Positions 1-8,662 of a stretch of DNA of 64,000 bases are shown piece after piece. Both the position numbers and the translations under genes were made by a program. How positions within the stretch are numbered: the stretch's first letter is position 1; each line of letters opens with the position of its first letter. Below the pieces are notes generated by a model. That model saw nothing but the letters and a program-made list of their open reading frames with translations. It had not been told where the DNA came from and did no database searches. The stretch spans positions 1 through 64,000 of the forward strand of contig NZ_FTPD01000020.1 of assembly GCF_900156895.1 (NCBI RefSeq). The letters are read 5' to 3'. Source of the stretch: Mesorhizobium prunaredense. Its GTDB lineage: Bacteria; Pseudomonadota; Alphaproteobacteria; Rhizobiales; Rhizobiaceae.

Positions 1-182
1 GAATAACTTTCCCCGGACAGCCCCTGCCGCAAGGGGGGAGATCGGCAGCTTCGCCGACGGCGCCTACTTCGGAGCGTCCGGCAACGAGAGGTGAAGACCG
101 AGTAGCCGCACACGAGCTACAAGTTCCCCGCTGGTCAAAATCCGCGCGGCTTGGCACAGTCGGGAAAACAGGAGTCCTCCTC

Positions 183-1994
183 ATGGCGAAGACCGCGCGT
201 GCGACGAAACCAAAACCCTGGGCCGAGGCGGCGACGCATCTGGTCGACGTCGCGATGGGCAGGAGGCCTGCCGATCTCGTCATCCGCAACGGGCGCTGGG
301 TCAACGTTCATTCCGGCGAGATCATCGCCGGCACCGACATTGCCATTGCCGGCGGCCGATTTGCCTATTGCGGGCCGAATGCCGGTCACGCCATCGGCCA
401 GGGCACCAAGGTGGTCGACGCCGGCGGGCGCTATCTGGTGCCGGGCCTTTGCGACGCTCACATGCATGTCGAGAGCGGCATGGTGACGGTGACGGAGTTC
501 TGCCGCGCGGTCATCCCGCATGGCACCACCTCGATGTTCATCGACCCGCACGAGATCGCCAATGTGCTCGGCCTGCCGGGTGTGCGGCTGATGCATGACG
601 AGGCCGTCGCCATGCCGATCAACGTGCTTGTGCAGATGCCGTCCTGCGTGCCTTCCGCACCTGGGCTGGAGCATGCCGGCGCCGAGCTCACCGTCGCCGA
701 TGTGGTAGAGGCGATGGCGTGGGAAAACATCGTCGGACTTGGCGAGGTGATGAACTTTCCCGGTGTCGCTGCCAACGATCCGGTGATGGCCGGCGAGATC
801 GCCGCGACGGTGAGGGCGGGCAAGACCGTCGGCGGCCATTATGCCTCGCGCGATCTCGGCCTGCCGTTCCACGGCTACGTCGCCGGCGGCCCCGAGGACG
901 ACCACGAAGGCACGCGCGCCGAGGACGCCATCGCCCGCGTCCGCCAGGGCATGAAGGCAATGCTGAGGCTGGGCTCGGCCTGGTACGACGTCGCCTCGCA
1001 GATCAAGGCGGTGACGGAGAGCGGGCTCGATCCGCGCAACTTCATCCTGTGCACCGACGACAGCCATTCCGGGACGCTCGTCCATGAAGGCCATATGGAC
1101 CGGGTGGTCCGCCACGCCATCAGCCAGGGGTTGAAGCCGGTGACCGCGATCCAGATGGCGACGCTCAACACCGCCCAGCATTTCAGGCTGGAGCGCGAGC
1201 TGGGGTCGATCGCGCCGGGCCGGCTCGCCGATCTGCTGATCGTCTCCGATCTGGCCGCAATGACCATCGACGAGGTCTATGGCCGCGGCGTCAGGCTGGC
1301 CAAGGGCGGCAAGCTCGACATCGACATTCCGGCCTATGACTATCCGAAGACGGCAAAGAACACCGTCAAGCTCGGCAAGAAGCTCAGACCTGGGGATTTC
1401 GACATCGTGGCGCCTGTCGGCGCCAACGAAATTCGGGTGCGGGTGATCGGCGTGATCGAGAACCAGGCGCCGACGCGGGCGCTCGAGGCCGATCTTCCGG
1501 TGGAGGACGGGCTGGTCGCCATGGACCGTCGCAACGACGTCTGCCAGATCGCGCTGGTCGAGCGCCACCGCGGCACGGGCGGCGTCACCAACGCCTTCGT
1601 CTCCGGCTTCGGCTATATGAGCGACTGCGCCATGGCCTCCAGCGTGGCGCATGATGCGCACCACATCATCGTCGTCGGCACCAGCAAGCAGGACATGGCA
1701 TTGGCGGTCAACCGGCTGGGCGAGGTCGGCGGTGGTGTCGTGCTGTTCTCCAAAGGCAAGGAACTGGCGCTGGTCGAAATGCCGATCGCCGGGCTGATGT
1801 CGGACGAGCGCGCCGAGATCGTCGCCGCCAAGGCCGACAAGCTGACCGAGGCAATGCGCAAGATGGGCTGCTCGCTGAACAACGCCTATATGCAGCACTC
1901 GCTGCTGGCGCTGGTCGTCATCCCGGAACTGAGGATTTCCGACGTCGGCCTGATCGACGTGACGACGTTCCAGAAAGTCGACCTGTTCGTCTGA
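183..1994 (+). CDS. ade: Adenine deaminase
   Basis: A 603-aa amidohydrolase-superfamily enzyme that deaminates adenine to hypoxanthine in purine salvage. The N-terminal region carries the metal-binding HMH motif (about residues 93-95, in DAHMHVESG), followed by FIDPHE (about 119-124), LGEVMN, and CTDDSHSG, which is the order seen in bacterial adenine deaminases. The C-terminal third matches the adenine deaminase C-terminal domain (VSGFGYMSDCAMASS, then GGGVV). The length is normal for the family. The ATG at 183 follows an AGGAG-like sequence at 169-174. It stands alone: the downstream gene is on the opposite strand, with only 27 bp between the stops. Family assignment is secure; substrate is by family. 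Confidence 0.93.
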   Translation: MAKTARATKPKPWAEAATHLVDVAMGRRPADLVIRNGRWVNVHSGEIIAGTDIAIAGGRFAYCGPNAGHAIGQGTKVVDAGGRYLVPGLCDAHMHVESGMVTVTEFCRAVIPHGTTSMFIDPHEIANVLGLPGVRLMHDEAVAMPINVLVQMPSCVPSAPGLEHAGAELTVADVVEAMAWENIVGLGEVMNFPGVAANDPVMAGEIAATVRAGKTVGGHYASRDLGLPFHGYVAGGPEDDHEGTRAEDAIARVRQGMKAMLRLGSAWYDVASQIKAVTESGLDPRNFILCTDDSHSGTLVHEGHMDRVVRHAISQGLKPVTAIQMATLNTAQHFRLERELGSIAPGRLADLLIVSDLAAMTIDEVYGRGVRLAKGGKLDIDIPAYDYPKTAKNTVKLGKKLRPGDFDIVAPVGANEIRVRVIGVIENQAPTRALEADLPVEDGLVAMDRRNDVCQIALVERHRGTGGVTNAFVSGFGYMSDCAMASSVAHDAHHIIVVGTSKQDMALAVNRLGEVGGGVVLFSKGKELALVEMPIAGLMSDERAEIVAAKADKLTEAMRKMGCSLNNAYMQHSLLALVVIPELRISDVGLIDVTTFQKVDLFV

Positions 1995-2021
1995 CAACGA
2001 CCAAGGGCGTGTCCACGTCTC

Positions 2022-3182
2022 TCATCCGCCGGTGGCGATGGTCAGCACCTTGAACGGCGTGGTGATGACGATCTCGGCGACGGAGCCGACGGCCTTGCCG
2101 ATGCCCTGGCCGAGATTGTCGATCGGCTGCGCCGGATTGACTTCATCTGACGCCAGGCCGGCCGGGGCGCGCAGCCGGTCGCCGAGCAACTGCACCAGGA
2201 ACGGGTTGTCGGCGAATTTGGCGTGGTTCAGGCGGTCGCCGCCTTTGGTCTTGCTCAGGTCGACCACCGACACGCCATAGCTGGCGAGGTCGGCCGCGTC
2301 GCCATAGTCGCCGACGCGCGGCTTGTCGCCGGAGATCAGCGAGGACAGCCTGAGGGCGCGATCGTCGCCCGAAAGCAGGATGGCGAAGGGCTTGTCGGGC
2401 TTGCCGTAACGGATCATCTGCTTCTTGAACACATCGACATCGATGTCGGGCGAGGCCAGGATGACATAGCCGAGCTTGTCGCCGAGATCACGGTCGCCGG
2501 TGATGGCAAGCTGGCGCAGCGCCTCCATCGTCACCCAGGTGCCCATCGAATGGGCGATGATGTCGATGCTCTTGGCCTTCGTCTTGGCCAGCATGCGCAG
2601 CGTCTCTTCGAGGTCGTCGCGCGCGGCGTTGGCGCTTTCCTTGTCGTAGATATAGCCCGTGGTCTTGCCGCTCGACGCCCATGAGAACAGCACCGGCGTG
2701 CCGGGATATTTCGTGTCGTGCGCGATCTGCGTCAGCCGGTAGATGCCGTCGTCGAAACCGTTGTTGAAGCCGTGCACGAAAACCAGCGCGCGGTCGCCGC
2801 GCATGGCGATGTCGGCGCCGACCGCTTTGGCGAATTGCGGGTCGCCTTCGTAGAATTCGACCTCGGTTGCCGTGAAATCCTTCGCCGGATTGCTGTTGGC
2901 GGAGCCCCTGACCCGCTCGATGGCGCCGACCTGATGGATTTTCGGGACGGTGACCTCGACACTGGCAAAACTGGTGGTCGGTGAACGGTCACCGTCGAAC
3001 ACCTGCCGCGGGTCCTTCGTCGCCTTTTTTCGGGTGGTGGCGACGAAGATCTCATGCGTGGCGGCGATGTCGGAGGCAGGCACCGTCACGGTCGTCGTGT
3101 TGAGAAGGTCGTGTGTCTTGCGGCCGACGCAGCCGGTCACGGCGAGCGCAAACGCTACGACGAGAAAAGTCTTCGAACGCAC
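2022..3182 (-). CDS. Alpha/beta-hydrolase lipoprotein (DUF900 type), copy 1
   Basis: A predicted lipid-anchored serine hydrolase of about 386 aa. Starting at the GTG at 3182 gives a lipoprotein signal (RSKTFLVVAFALAVTGC) with a VTGC lipobox; longer in-frame starts (to 3302) would bury this signal, so I prefer 3182. The hydrolase core shows VFVHGFNNGF (oxyanion region) and IIAHSMGTW, the nucleophile elbow with catalytic Ser; an acidic residue and a late His (LNHAKF) complete a plausible triad. This is the DUF900/COG4782 esterase-lipase family, of unknown substrate. The next gene upstream (3336..4403) is a close paralogue on the same strand, so this is a tandem duplication. The extension after the last conserved block (about 45 residues) is longer than in the paralogue. 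Confidence 0.8.
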   Translation of the reverse strand: MRSKTFLVVAFALAVTGCVGRKTHDLLNTTTVTVPASDIAATHEIFVATTRKKATKDPRQVFDGDRSPTTSFASVEVTVPKIHQVGAIERVRGSANSNPAKDFTATEVEFYEGDPQFAKAVGADIAMRGDRALVFVHGFNNGFDDGIYRLTQIAHDTKYPGTPVLFSWASSGKTTGYIYDKESANAARDDLEETLRMLAKTKAKSIDIIAHSMGTWVTMEALRQLAITGDRDLGDKLGYVILASPDIDVDVFKKQMIRYGKPDKPFAILLSGDDRALRLSSLISGDKPRVGDYGDAADLASYGVSVVDLSKTKGGDRLNHAKFADNPFLVQLLGDRLRAPAGLASDEVNPAQPIDNLGQGIGKAVGSVAEIVITTPFKVLTIATGG

Positions 3183-3335
3183 GGTCACGCAGGCACCCGC
3201 AGGAAGGACGTCAAGCTGGTGACGTCGCTCGCTATTTTGATAAAGCCAAGGGCCGGCCCGGTCCAGTTGAAGGTGATACGATGCTGCCGCAACCGTGACC
3301 ATGCAGGACGAAAGAAACGGGGCGTCGAACGCGCC

Positions 3336-4403
3336 TCACTGCCCGAGCAGGCTGATGCGGTCGGTCACCTCGCGGTCGCTGGCAAATCCGTCATCCTCGC
3401 GCAGCCGCTGGCCGATCATCTTCACCAACTCGGGGTTGTCGGCGAACTTGGTGTGGTTGAAGCGATCCGATCCCTTGACGCTGGAGAGATCGACGACGCT
3501 CACGCCGTAGTCGGCGAGGTCGGCCGCGTCCTTGTAGTCGCCGACGCGCGGCCGCGAACCGGCGATCAGGCCGGAGAGCCGCAGCGCCCGGTCGTCGTCG
3601 GACAAAAGCAGGATGAATGGCTTGTTCGGCTTGCCGTAGCGGCGCATCTGGCTCTTGAACACATCGACATCGATGTCGGGCGAGGCCAGCACGACGTCGC
3701 CGAGCTTGCCGCCGAGATCGCGGTCGCCGTTGATGGCGAGCTGGCGCAGCGCTTCCATGGTAACCCAGGTCCCCAGCGAATGGGCGACGATGTCGATGCG
3801 CCGCGCGCCGGTCTGCGAAAGCATTCTCAGCGTGACTTCCAACTGGTCGCGGGCAGCACTGGCGCTTTCCCTGTCGTAGACATAGTCCCTGGTCTTGGCG
3901 CCCGACGCCCAGGAAAACAGCACCGGCGTGCCCGGGTAGCCGGAATCATGGGCGATCTGGGTGACGCGGTAGACGGCGGCGTCGAAGCCGGTGTTGTAGC
4001 CATGGACGAAAAGCATGACGCGGCCGCCGCGCGCGGCGATGTCGGCACTGAGCGCGTTGGAGAATTTCGGCGCGGTGTCGTAGCCGACGACGTCGGAGGC
4101 CATGAAGTATTTGGCCGGGTCGTTCGACTTGCCGCGCGAGCGCCGCTCGATCCGACCGGCTTCGTGGGTTCCCGGCACGGTGACGTTGACGCGGGCATAG
4201 TTCAGCGTGGCCGAGCGCTCACGGTCGAAAACTTTGCTGGGATCGTCGGAGCGCTTGCGCGTCGTGGCGATGAAGATGCTGTGGTTGCCAGCGATATCGG
4301 TCACCGGCGCCGACACCATGGCGCTGCCGAGCAGTTCCTCGGTCTGCCGGCCGCCACAGCCGGCAACGAGCAAAGCAAGGACAAGGATACAAATCTTCTT
4401 CAA
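3336..4403 (-). CDS. Alpha/beta-hydrolase lipoprotein (DUF900 type), copy 2
   Basis: A 355-aa predicted outer- or inner-membrane lipoprotein with an alpha/beta-hydrolase fold. The N-terminus (MKKICILVLALLVAGC) is a clean type II signal with Cys16 as the lipidated residue. The core motifs are LFVHGYNTGF and IVAHSLGTW (nucleophile Ser), with a late FNHTKF supplying the probable His. It is the upstream member of a tandem pair with 2022..3182. Both share long near-identical blocks, including SPDIDVDVFK, GDRDLG and NGDRDLG-type stretches, with matching codons. The physiological substrate is unknown. Transcription runs toward copy 1 over a gap of about 150 bp, so co-transcription is likely. Confidence 0.85.
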   Translation of the reverse strand: MKKICILVLALLVAGCGGRQTEELLGSAMVSAPVTDIAGNHSIFIATTRKRSDDPSKVFDRERSATLNYARVNVTVPGTHEAGRIERRSRGKSNDPAKYFMASDVVGYDTAPKFSNALSADIAARGGRVMLFVHGYNTGFDAAVYRVTQIAHDSGYPGTPVLFSWASGAKTRDYVYDRESASAARDQLEVTLRMLSQTGARRIDIVAHSLGTWVTMEALRQLAINGDRDLGGKLGDVVLASPDIDVDVFKSQMRRYGKPNKPFILLLSDDDRALRLSGLIAGSRPRVGDYKDAADLADYGVSVVDLSSVKGSDRFNHTKFADNPELVKMIGQRLREDDGFASDREVTDRISLLGQ

Positions 4404-4572
4404 CTCTAGAATTCCACTCCGGCCGAAAGGCTTGATCCAATCTCCGCGAACCCTCCCGGACAGCCGAAGTGCGGCAGAAGTAAGTCGTTTCCTGCCGAAA
4501 TGCGCTCAGCGGCATGCGACAGTCATCGCACTGTTGCGCGAAAGCCAAAATGGCGGCAGGCGCCACTATTCA

Positions 4573-4755
4573 GGTTTGCGCCGCCCCTCATTGCCCTGCC
4601 GGGCATTTCTCCCCGTATAGTGACGGGGAGAAAGACGCCTTCGCAAAAGATTTCGCCAATCTCAAGCGTTGCGGGCAGGGTGCCCAAGCTGCGACAGCCC
4701 CTTCTCCCCGTCCCTATACGGGGAGAAGATGCCGGCAGGCAGATGAGGGGCGGCG
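4573..4755. repeat. GC-rich palindromic mosaic repeat, full copy
   Basis: This element fills most of the 480-bp gap between 4403 and 4884. Its two outer arms are inverted: gccgcccctcat near 4580 pairs with tgaggggcggc near 4744-4754, and each arm carries a hairpin of the ttctccccg...cggggagaa type (4607-4632 and 4701-4728). The left 110 bp recurs, inverted, at 11736-11847. It resembles the RIME class of rhizobial intergenic mosaic elements; that name is my inference from structure. I see no gene in the rest of the gap. Confidence 0.8.
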
Positions 4756-4883
4756 CCGACTTCGGCAATTGGCTTTTCCGACATGAGTGTATCTTAAGCG
4801 ATTGCCCTGATCAAACACGCACGGCGTGTGCCGGCGTGTGCTAGCTTCGCGAACACCACAGGCGATCCGGGGTAATTTTTCCG

Positions 4884-6140
4884 ATGACCAGTTTCTCTTC
4901 CCGCGTCGTTGTCGCCGCTGCCGCGATCCGCCAGATCTTCCCGGAAACGCCGCTGCAGGAAAACGACTATCTGTCGAAGAAGACCGGAGCGCGCGTGCTG
5001 CTGAAGCGCGAAGACCTGTCGCCGGTGCGCTCCTACAAGATCAGGGGCGCCTTCAATTTCTTCCGCAAGGCGCTCGACGCCGGCAATGATGCCGAGCTGT
5101 TCGTCTGTGCTTCCGCCGGCAACCATGCGCAGGGCTTTGCCTTCGTCTGCCGTCATTTCGGCAAGCGAGGCGTGGTGTTCATGCCGGTGACGACGCCGCA
5201 GCAGAAGATCGACAAGACGCGGCTGTTCGGTGGCGAATTCGTCGAGATCAGGCTGGTCGGCGACTTTTTCGACGACTGCTACCGCGCCGCCTTCGAGTTC
5301 ACCGAAAGCGCCGGCGCGCACATGGTGCCGCCGTTCGACCACAAGGACATCATCGAGGGGCAGGCGACCGTCGCCTACGAGATATCAGGCCAGATGCCAG
5401 GGGCGCGCATGCCCGACATCATCATGCTGCCGGTCGGCGGTGGCGGTCTGGCAGCGGGTGTGACGCATTATTTCGCCGACCAGCGCCGCGACACGCGCTT
5501 CGTCTTCTGCGAGCCGGCCGGCGCGCCAAGCCTGAGCGAGAGCCTTGCCACCGGCAAGCGCATCAAGCTCGCCAGGGTCGACAATTTCGTCGACGGCGCG
5601 GCGGTGGCCGAGATCGGCCGCGAGCCGTTGCGGCACCTCAGGGCGTTTGCCACTGAAGCGGTGCGGCTGATCCCGGAAAACCGGCTTTGCGCGACCATGA
5701 TCGAGATGCTGAACGTCGAAGGCGTGGTGCTGGAGCCAGCCGGCGCACTGGCGATCGACGCGTTGAAGGATTTTTCGAAGAAGGAAATCAGGGGCAAGAC
5801 CATCGTCGCGGTGGTTTCGGGCGGCAATTTCGACTTCGAGCGGCTGCCGGACGTGAAGGAAAGGGCGCTGCGTTTCGAGGGGCTGAAGAAGTACTTCATC
5901 ATCCGCTTTCCGCAGCGGCCGGGCGCGCTGCGCGACTTCCTCGAATTGCTCGGTCCCGACGACGACATTGCCCGCTTCGAATATCTGAAGAAATCGGCGC
6001 GCAATTTCGGTTCGGTGCTGATCGGCATCGAAACCAAGGACCGCCGCAATTTCGAGCTGCTCAACGCCAATTTCGAGGCCGAGGGCGTCCAGTATCAGGA
6101 CATCACCGACAACGAGACGCTGGCCGGGTTCATCATATGA
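4884..6140 (+). CDS. ilvA: Threonine ammonia-lyase (threonine dehydratase)
   Basis: A 418-aa PLP-dependent fold-type II enzyme converting L-threonine to 2-oxobutanoate, the first step of isoleucine synthesis. The PLP-binding Lys lies in RSYKIRGAF (K52), the substrate-binding loop is SAGNHAQG (about 78-85), and the phosphate-binding glycine loop is VGGGGLAAG (about 183-190). After residue 330 comes a single ACT-like regulatory domain beginning YFIIRFPQRPGALRDFL, which is shorter than the double domain of the E. coli biosynthetic enzyme, as in the alternative IlvA subfamily found in many alphaproteobacteria. The ATG at 4884 comes shortly after the repeat element. The next gene starts 10 bp after the stop, suggesting co-transcription. 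Confidence 0.93.
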   Translation: MTSFSSRVVVAAAAIRQIFPETPLQENDYLSKKTGARVLLKREDLSPVRSYKIRGAFNFFRKALDAGNDAELFVCASAGNHAQGFAFVCRHFGKRGVVFMPVTTPQQKIDKTRLFGGEFVEIRLVGDFFDDCYRAAFEFTESAGAHMVPPFDHKDIIEGQATVAYEISGQMPGARMPDIIMLPVGGGGLAAGVTHYFADQRRDTRFVFCEPAGAPSLSESLATGKRIKLARVDNFVDGAAVAEIGREPLRHLRAFATEAVRLIPENRLCATMIEMLNVEGVVLEPAGALAIDALKDFSKKEIRGKTIVAVVSGGNFDFERLPDVKERALRFEGLKKYFIIRFPQRPGALRDFLELLGPDDDIARFEYLKKSARNFGSVLIGIETKDRRNFELLNANFEAEGVQYQDITDNETLAGFII

Positions 6141-6150
6141 GCGCCCGAAT

Positions 6151-6711
6151 ATGAGTGCCCAGCCGAAAATCTTCGTTGCGCTGTTTTCCGGCATCAATGT
6201 CGGCGGCAACCGCATCGTCAAGATGGCGGACTTGCGGTCGTTCTTCGAGGAGCTCGGCTTTGGCGACGTCGCCAGCTATGTGCAGAGCGGCAACGTCGTG
6301 TTCCGTTCGGCAAAGGGCGATGCGGCCACGCTGGCCAAAAAGCTGGAAGCGGAATTCGAGAAAAAATGGGGATTTCACTCGCGCATCATGGTGCGCGATC
6401 TCGGCTGGTTCGAGCGGCTGGTGGCGGAAAATCCCTATCCGGAAGTCGCCGGCGAGCCGACGAAGCTTCACGCCTATGTGCTGGAGCGCCCGCCGACCGC
6501 CGACGAGGTCGCGCGGCTGGCCGAAAAATGCACCGGTCCCGAACGGTTCGAGATCAGGGGCGACGTGCTTTACCTGCATGCACCGGAAGGCCTCGGCAAA
6601 TCGGTATTTGCCAACCTCATCCCGCGCACGCTGAAAGTTCCCTGCACCGCGCGCAACTGGCGCACGGTGCTGGCGCTGCTGGAGATGGCCGGCCGGAATG
6701 GCGGAGCGTAG
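6151..6711 (+). CDS. DUF1697 domain protein
   Basis: A 186-aa protein of the DUF1697 family, recognised from its start (FVALFSGINVGGNRIVKMADLR), the central SYVQSGNVVFRS, and the C-terminal VPCTARNWRTVLAL. The family is widespread in bacteria and has no established function. No signal peptide or membrane segment is visible, so it is likely cytoplasmic. It starts 10 bp after ilvA and may be translated from the same transcript. The start is the ATG at 6151. It ends 4 bp from the stop of the opposing DUF2218 gene. Confidence 0.85.
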   Translation: MSAQPKIFVALFSGINVGGNRIVKMADLRSFFEELGFGDVASYVQSGNVVFRSAKGDAATLAKKLEAEFEKKWGFHSRIMVRDLGWFERLVAENPYPEVAGEPTKLHAYVLERPPTADEVARLAEKCTGPERFEIRGDVLYLHAPEGLGKSVFANLIPRTLKVPCTARNWRTVLALLEMAGRNGGA

Positions 6712-6715
6712 TCGC

Positions 6716-7009
6716 CTACGCTGCCGAAGCCTTTTTCCAATCGAAGGTCAGCTCTTCGCGGAAAGCGAAGCGTTTGATGTGGTCGGCGACGACCGTTTCC
6801 AGGCGCTCCAGCGAGCCGGCTTCGTCGGCGGTTACCGCGATATGCAGCGCTGCCGGGTCGGCATCGAGAACCGTGCGGCCCGGTGAGAGATCGATCGTGC
6901 CGTGGTTCGGATCGAACTCGACCGGAAACTTGTGCGCCCAGTGCTTGCAGAGCTGCTGCAGATAGCGGCTCGCATGTTCAGTGACGACATCGACATGGCT
7001 GGTCTGCAT
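6716..7009 (-). CDS. DUF2218 family protein
   Basis: A 97-aa protein with the DUF2218 signature: SRYLQQLCKHWAHKFPVEFD near the N-terminus, then LDADPAALHIAVTA and a helical C-terminus with DHIKRFAFRE. Proteins of this family often sit near iron or siderophore genes and are of unknown function; nothing of that kind is adjacent here. I chose the ATG at 7009 because it is preceded by AGGAG (7020-7024). Longer in-frame extensions run through the neighbouring glyoxalase gene and are not credible. Confidence 0.8.
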   Translation of the reverse strand: MQTSHVDVVTEHASRYLQQLCKHWAHKFPVEFDPNHGTIDLSPGRTVLDADPAALHIAVTADEAGSLERLETVVADHIKRFAFREELTFDWKKASAA

Positions 7010-7152
7010 GAATGGATTTCTCCTGAGGCAAGCGCGCATCTTTGGATGCGCCAATTTCGAAGCAGGCTCGATGGCCGAACAGATAGGCGCGATTCCGAGA
7101 AACGCCATAGATCGTCCGGCTTGGTCGTGCCAGCTCTCGATCTTGTGATTGG

Positions 7153-7593
7153 CTACCAGCTTCCAGTGTTCGGCATCGACGCCCAGGGCTCGGCCTTGGC
7201 CTTGGCCGGGCCTTTCTGCAAAAGCTCGATCGAGATGCCGTCCGGCGATTTGACGAAGGCCATGTTGCCGTCGCGCGGCGGCCGGTTGATGGTGACGCCC
7301 TTGTCCATCAGCTGCTGGCAGGTGGCGTAGATATCCTCGACCTCGTAGGCGAGGTGACCGAAATTGCGGCCGCCCTTGTAGTCTTCTGGATCCCAATTGT
7401 AGGTGAGCTCGATCAGCGGCGCCTTGTCGGTGATGCCGCTTTGCTCGTCCTCGTCCGCTGCGAGGAAGATCAGCGTGTAGCGCCCCTGTTCGTTTTCGTG
7501 GCGGCGCACTTCCTTGAGGCCAAGCTTGTTGCAGTAGAAATCGAGCGAGGCATCGATGTCGGCGACACGGACCATGGTGTGGAGGTAGCGCAT
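7153..7593 (-). CDS. gloA: Lactoylglutathione lyase (glyoxalase I)
   Basis: A 146-aa glyoxalase I that isomerises the methylglyoxal-glutathione hemithioacetal to S-lactoylglutathione. It begins [20 protein letters not shown] and contains [29 protein letters not shown] blocks, with metal ligands expected at H5, the Glu of LIELTYNW, H80 of GHLAY, and the Glu of SIELLQK. Length and motifs match proteobacterial Ni-type GloA. The ATG at 7593 is chosen because it has a GAGGA site and the conserved N-terminus; the reading frame extends further upstream without conservation. The C-terminus has a short Lys/Ala-rich tail. It may be read before the DUF2218 gene on the same strand. Confidence 0.93.
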   Translation of the reverse strand: MRYLHTMVRVADIDASLDFYCNKLGLKEVRRHENEQGRYTLIFLAADEDEQSGITDKAPLIELTYNWDPEDYKGGRNFGHLAYEVEDIYATCQQLMDKGVTINRPPRDGNMAFVKSPDGISIELLQKGPAKAKAEPWASMPNTGSW

Positions 7594-7811
7594 GTGATTT
7601 TCCTCGAAATGTTGCGTTACGGCGGAACATAGGGGCCACCCGGCCAAAGGGCAATTCCCGATAGCCGCTCCTGCCGGCAAACAACTAATCCGGTATTCCT
7701 GCAATGAACCGTGAAAAAACGCAGCTCAGGTCTTGCACACACAGGAAGCGGAAGTGTTAATCTAACGTCAAGAATCAGTTGCGGTATTCTTGGAAAAAGG
7801 GGGGCGTTGTT

Positions 7812-8408
7812 ATGGGGGAAAAAGCCTCTTTCATGGGGCGGGACGGAACCGGTCACGACGCCTTGGGAAGAGACGAGAGCGGCGACACGGCCGGTCTTGT
7901 CGAGATTGCGGGCGCGATCAAATGGTTCGACGTGGCCAAGGGTTACGGTTTCATTCTTCCCGATGACGGCTCTTCCGGTGATATTCTCCTCCATGTGACA
8001 TGTCTTCGAAAAGACGGTTTCCAGACCGCCTTGGGAGGTGCGCGCGTCGTCTGCCTGGTCAAGCAAGGTGAGCGCGGATTGCAGGCGTTCCGCGTGCTCT
8101 CCATGGATCTCACCACGGCAACCCATCCGGCGGAGATGCAGGAGCAGCGCACCCACGTCTCGGTGACGCCGGAAAGCGGCCTCGAACGGGCGCTGGTGAA
8201 ATGGTTCAACCGTACCAAGGGGTTCGGTTTCCTGACCCGGGGCGAGGGCACCGAGGACATTTTCGTCCACATGGAGACGCTGCGCCGTTACGGCATTACC
8301 GAGCTCAGGCCGGGGCAGGTCGTGCTGGTCCGCTTCGGGCGCGGCGACAAAGGCCTTATGGCTGCCGAAATTCACCCGGATATGGGTACCTTGCCCGTCT
8401 CGCACTAA
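7812..8408 (+). CDS. Tandem two-domain cold-shock protein
   Basis: A 198-aa protein with two cold-shock (OB-fold, nucleic-acid-binding) domains. The first, about residues 37-105, has [18 protein letters not shown] and DILLHVTCL; the second, about 132-195, has [29 protein letters not shown]. Both keep the RNP1 (KGYGFI / KGFGFL) and RNP2 (ILLHV / IFVHM) motifs. Fused two-domain Csps of this size are typical of alphaproteobacteria (for example the stationary-phase Csp proteins of Caulobacter). The ATG at 7812 follows a run of Gs (AAGGGGGG) that can serve as ribosome binding site. The role is probably RNA chaperoning or transcription antitermination; the specific condition cannot be told. Confidence 0.9.
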   Translation: MGEKASFMGRDGTGHDALGRDESGDTAGLVEIAGAIKWFDVAKGYGFILPDDGSSGDILLHVTCLRKDGFQTALGGARVVCLVKQGERGLQAFRVLSMDLTTATHPAEMQEQRTHVSVTPESGLERALVKWFNRTKGFGFLTRGEGTEDIFVHMETLRRYGITELRPGQVVLVRFGRGDKGLMAAEIHPDMGTLPVSH

Positions 8409-8495
8409 GGTCGCATCCCGATCGAATCGGAATGCGACCTGGTGCTTTCCGCTTGACCATGATCTTTTTCGACCCGTAGGTTCGCGATCATGGTC
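8408..8495. repeat. Two adjacent hairpins downstream of the cold-shock gene
   Basis: Two consecutive inverted repeats. 8408-8440 is a 33-bp near-perfect palindrome (aggtcgcat...atgcgacct) that overlaps the last base of the stop codon. 8455-8495 pairs gaccatgatc with gatcatggtc around a loop. The first could end transcription of the cold-shock gene although it lacks a clear T run. The general style matches short dispersed palindromes in rhizobial genomes. Confidence 0.6.
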
Positions 8496-8496
8496 C

Positions 8497-8639
8497 AGGT
8501 ATGTTGAGATTCAGGTCAGGCCGCGCCGAAAATGGTGGATTCCGAGAACCGGAGCGGAGCGTACTTTTGGGTACGTGAGCACCGGAAGCACAGGAAACCG
8601 CCGTTTGCAGGCCGACCTCACCTGAATTTCAACATACCT
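8497..8639. repeat. 143-bp inverted-repeat element
   Basis: A compact element whose ends are imperfect inverted repeats: aggtatgttgagattcaggt at the left and acctgaatttcaacatacct at the right. Between them lies a GC-rich core with no ORF. It directly follows the two hairpins at 8408-8495 and ends 23 bp before the next gene start. It has the size and shape of a MITE or palindromic intergenic element; no target-site duplication is obvious. Confidence 0.65.
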
Positions 8640-8662
8640 AGGACGATGGCCGAGGATTCTGA

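Noticed and set aside
1..94. A plus-strand frame from the window edge ending TGA at 92-94, possibly a gene end
   Set aside because: Only about 30 codons are visible with no recognisable motif, and the sequence resembles GC-rich intergenic repeat fragments; I could not support a gene.
135..1997. A 620-codon open frame antisense to the adenine deaminase gene
   Set aside because: Its composition (many His, Asp, Arg, Gln) is typical of an antisense shadow in high-GC DNA, and the plus-strand frame has all the enzyme motifs.
7010..7684. Long upstream extension of the DUF2218 frame
   Set aside because: It overlaps the glyoxalase gene in another frame and lacks conserved sequence; a good ribosome site fixes the start at 7009.
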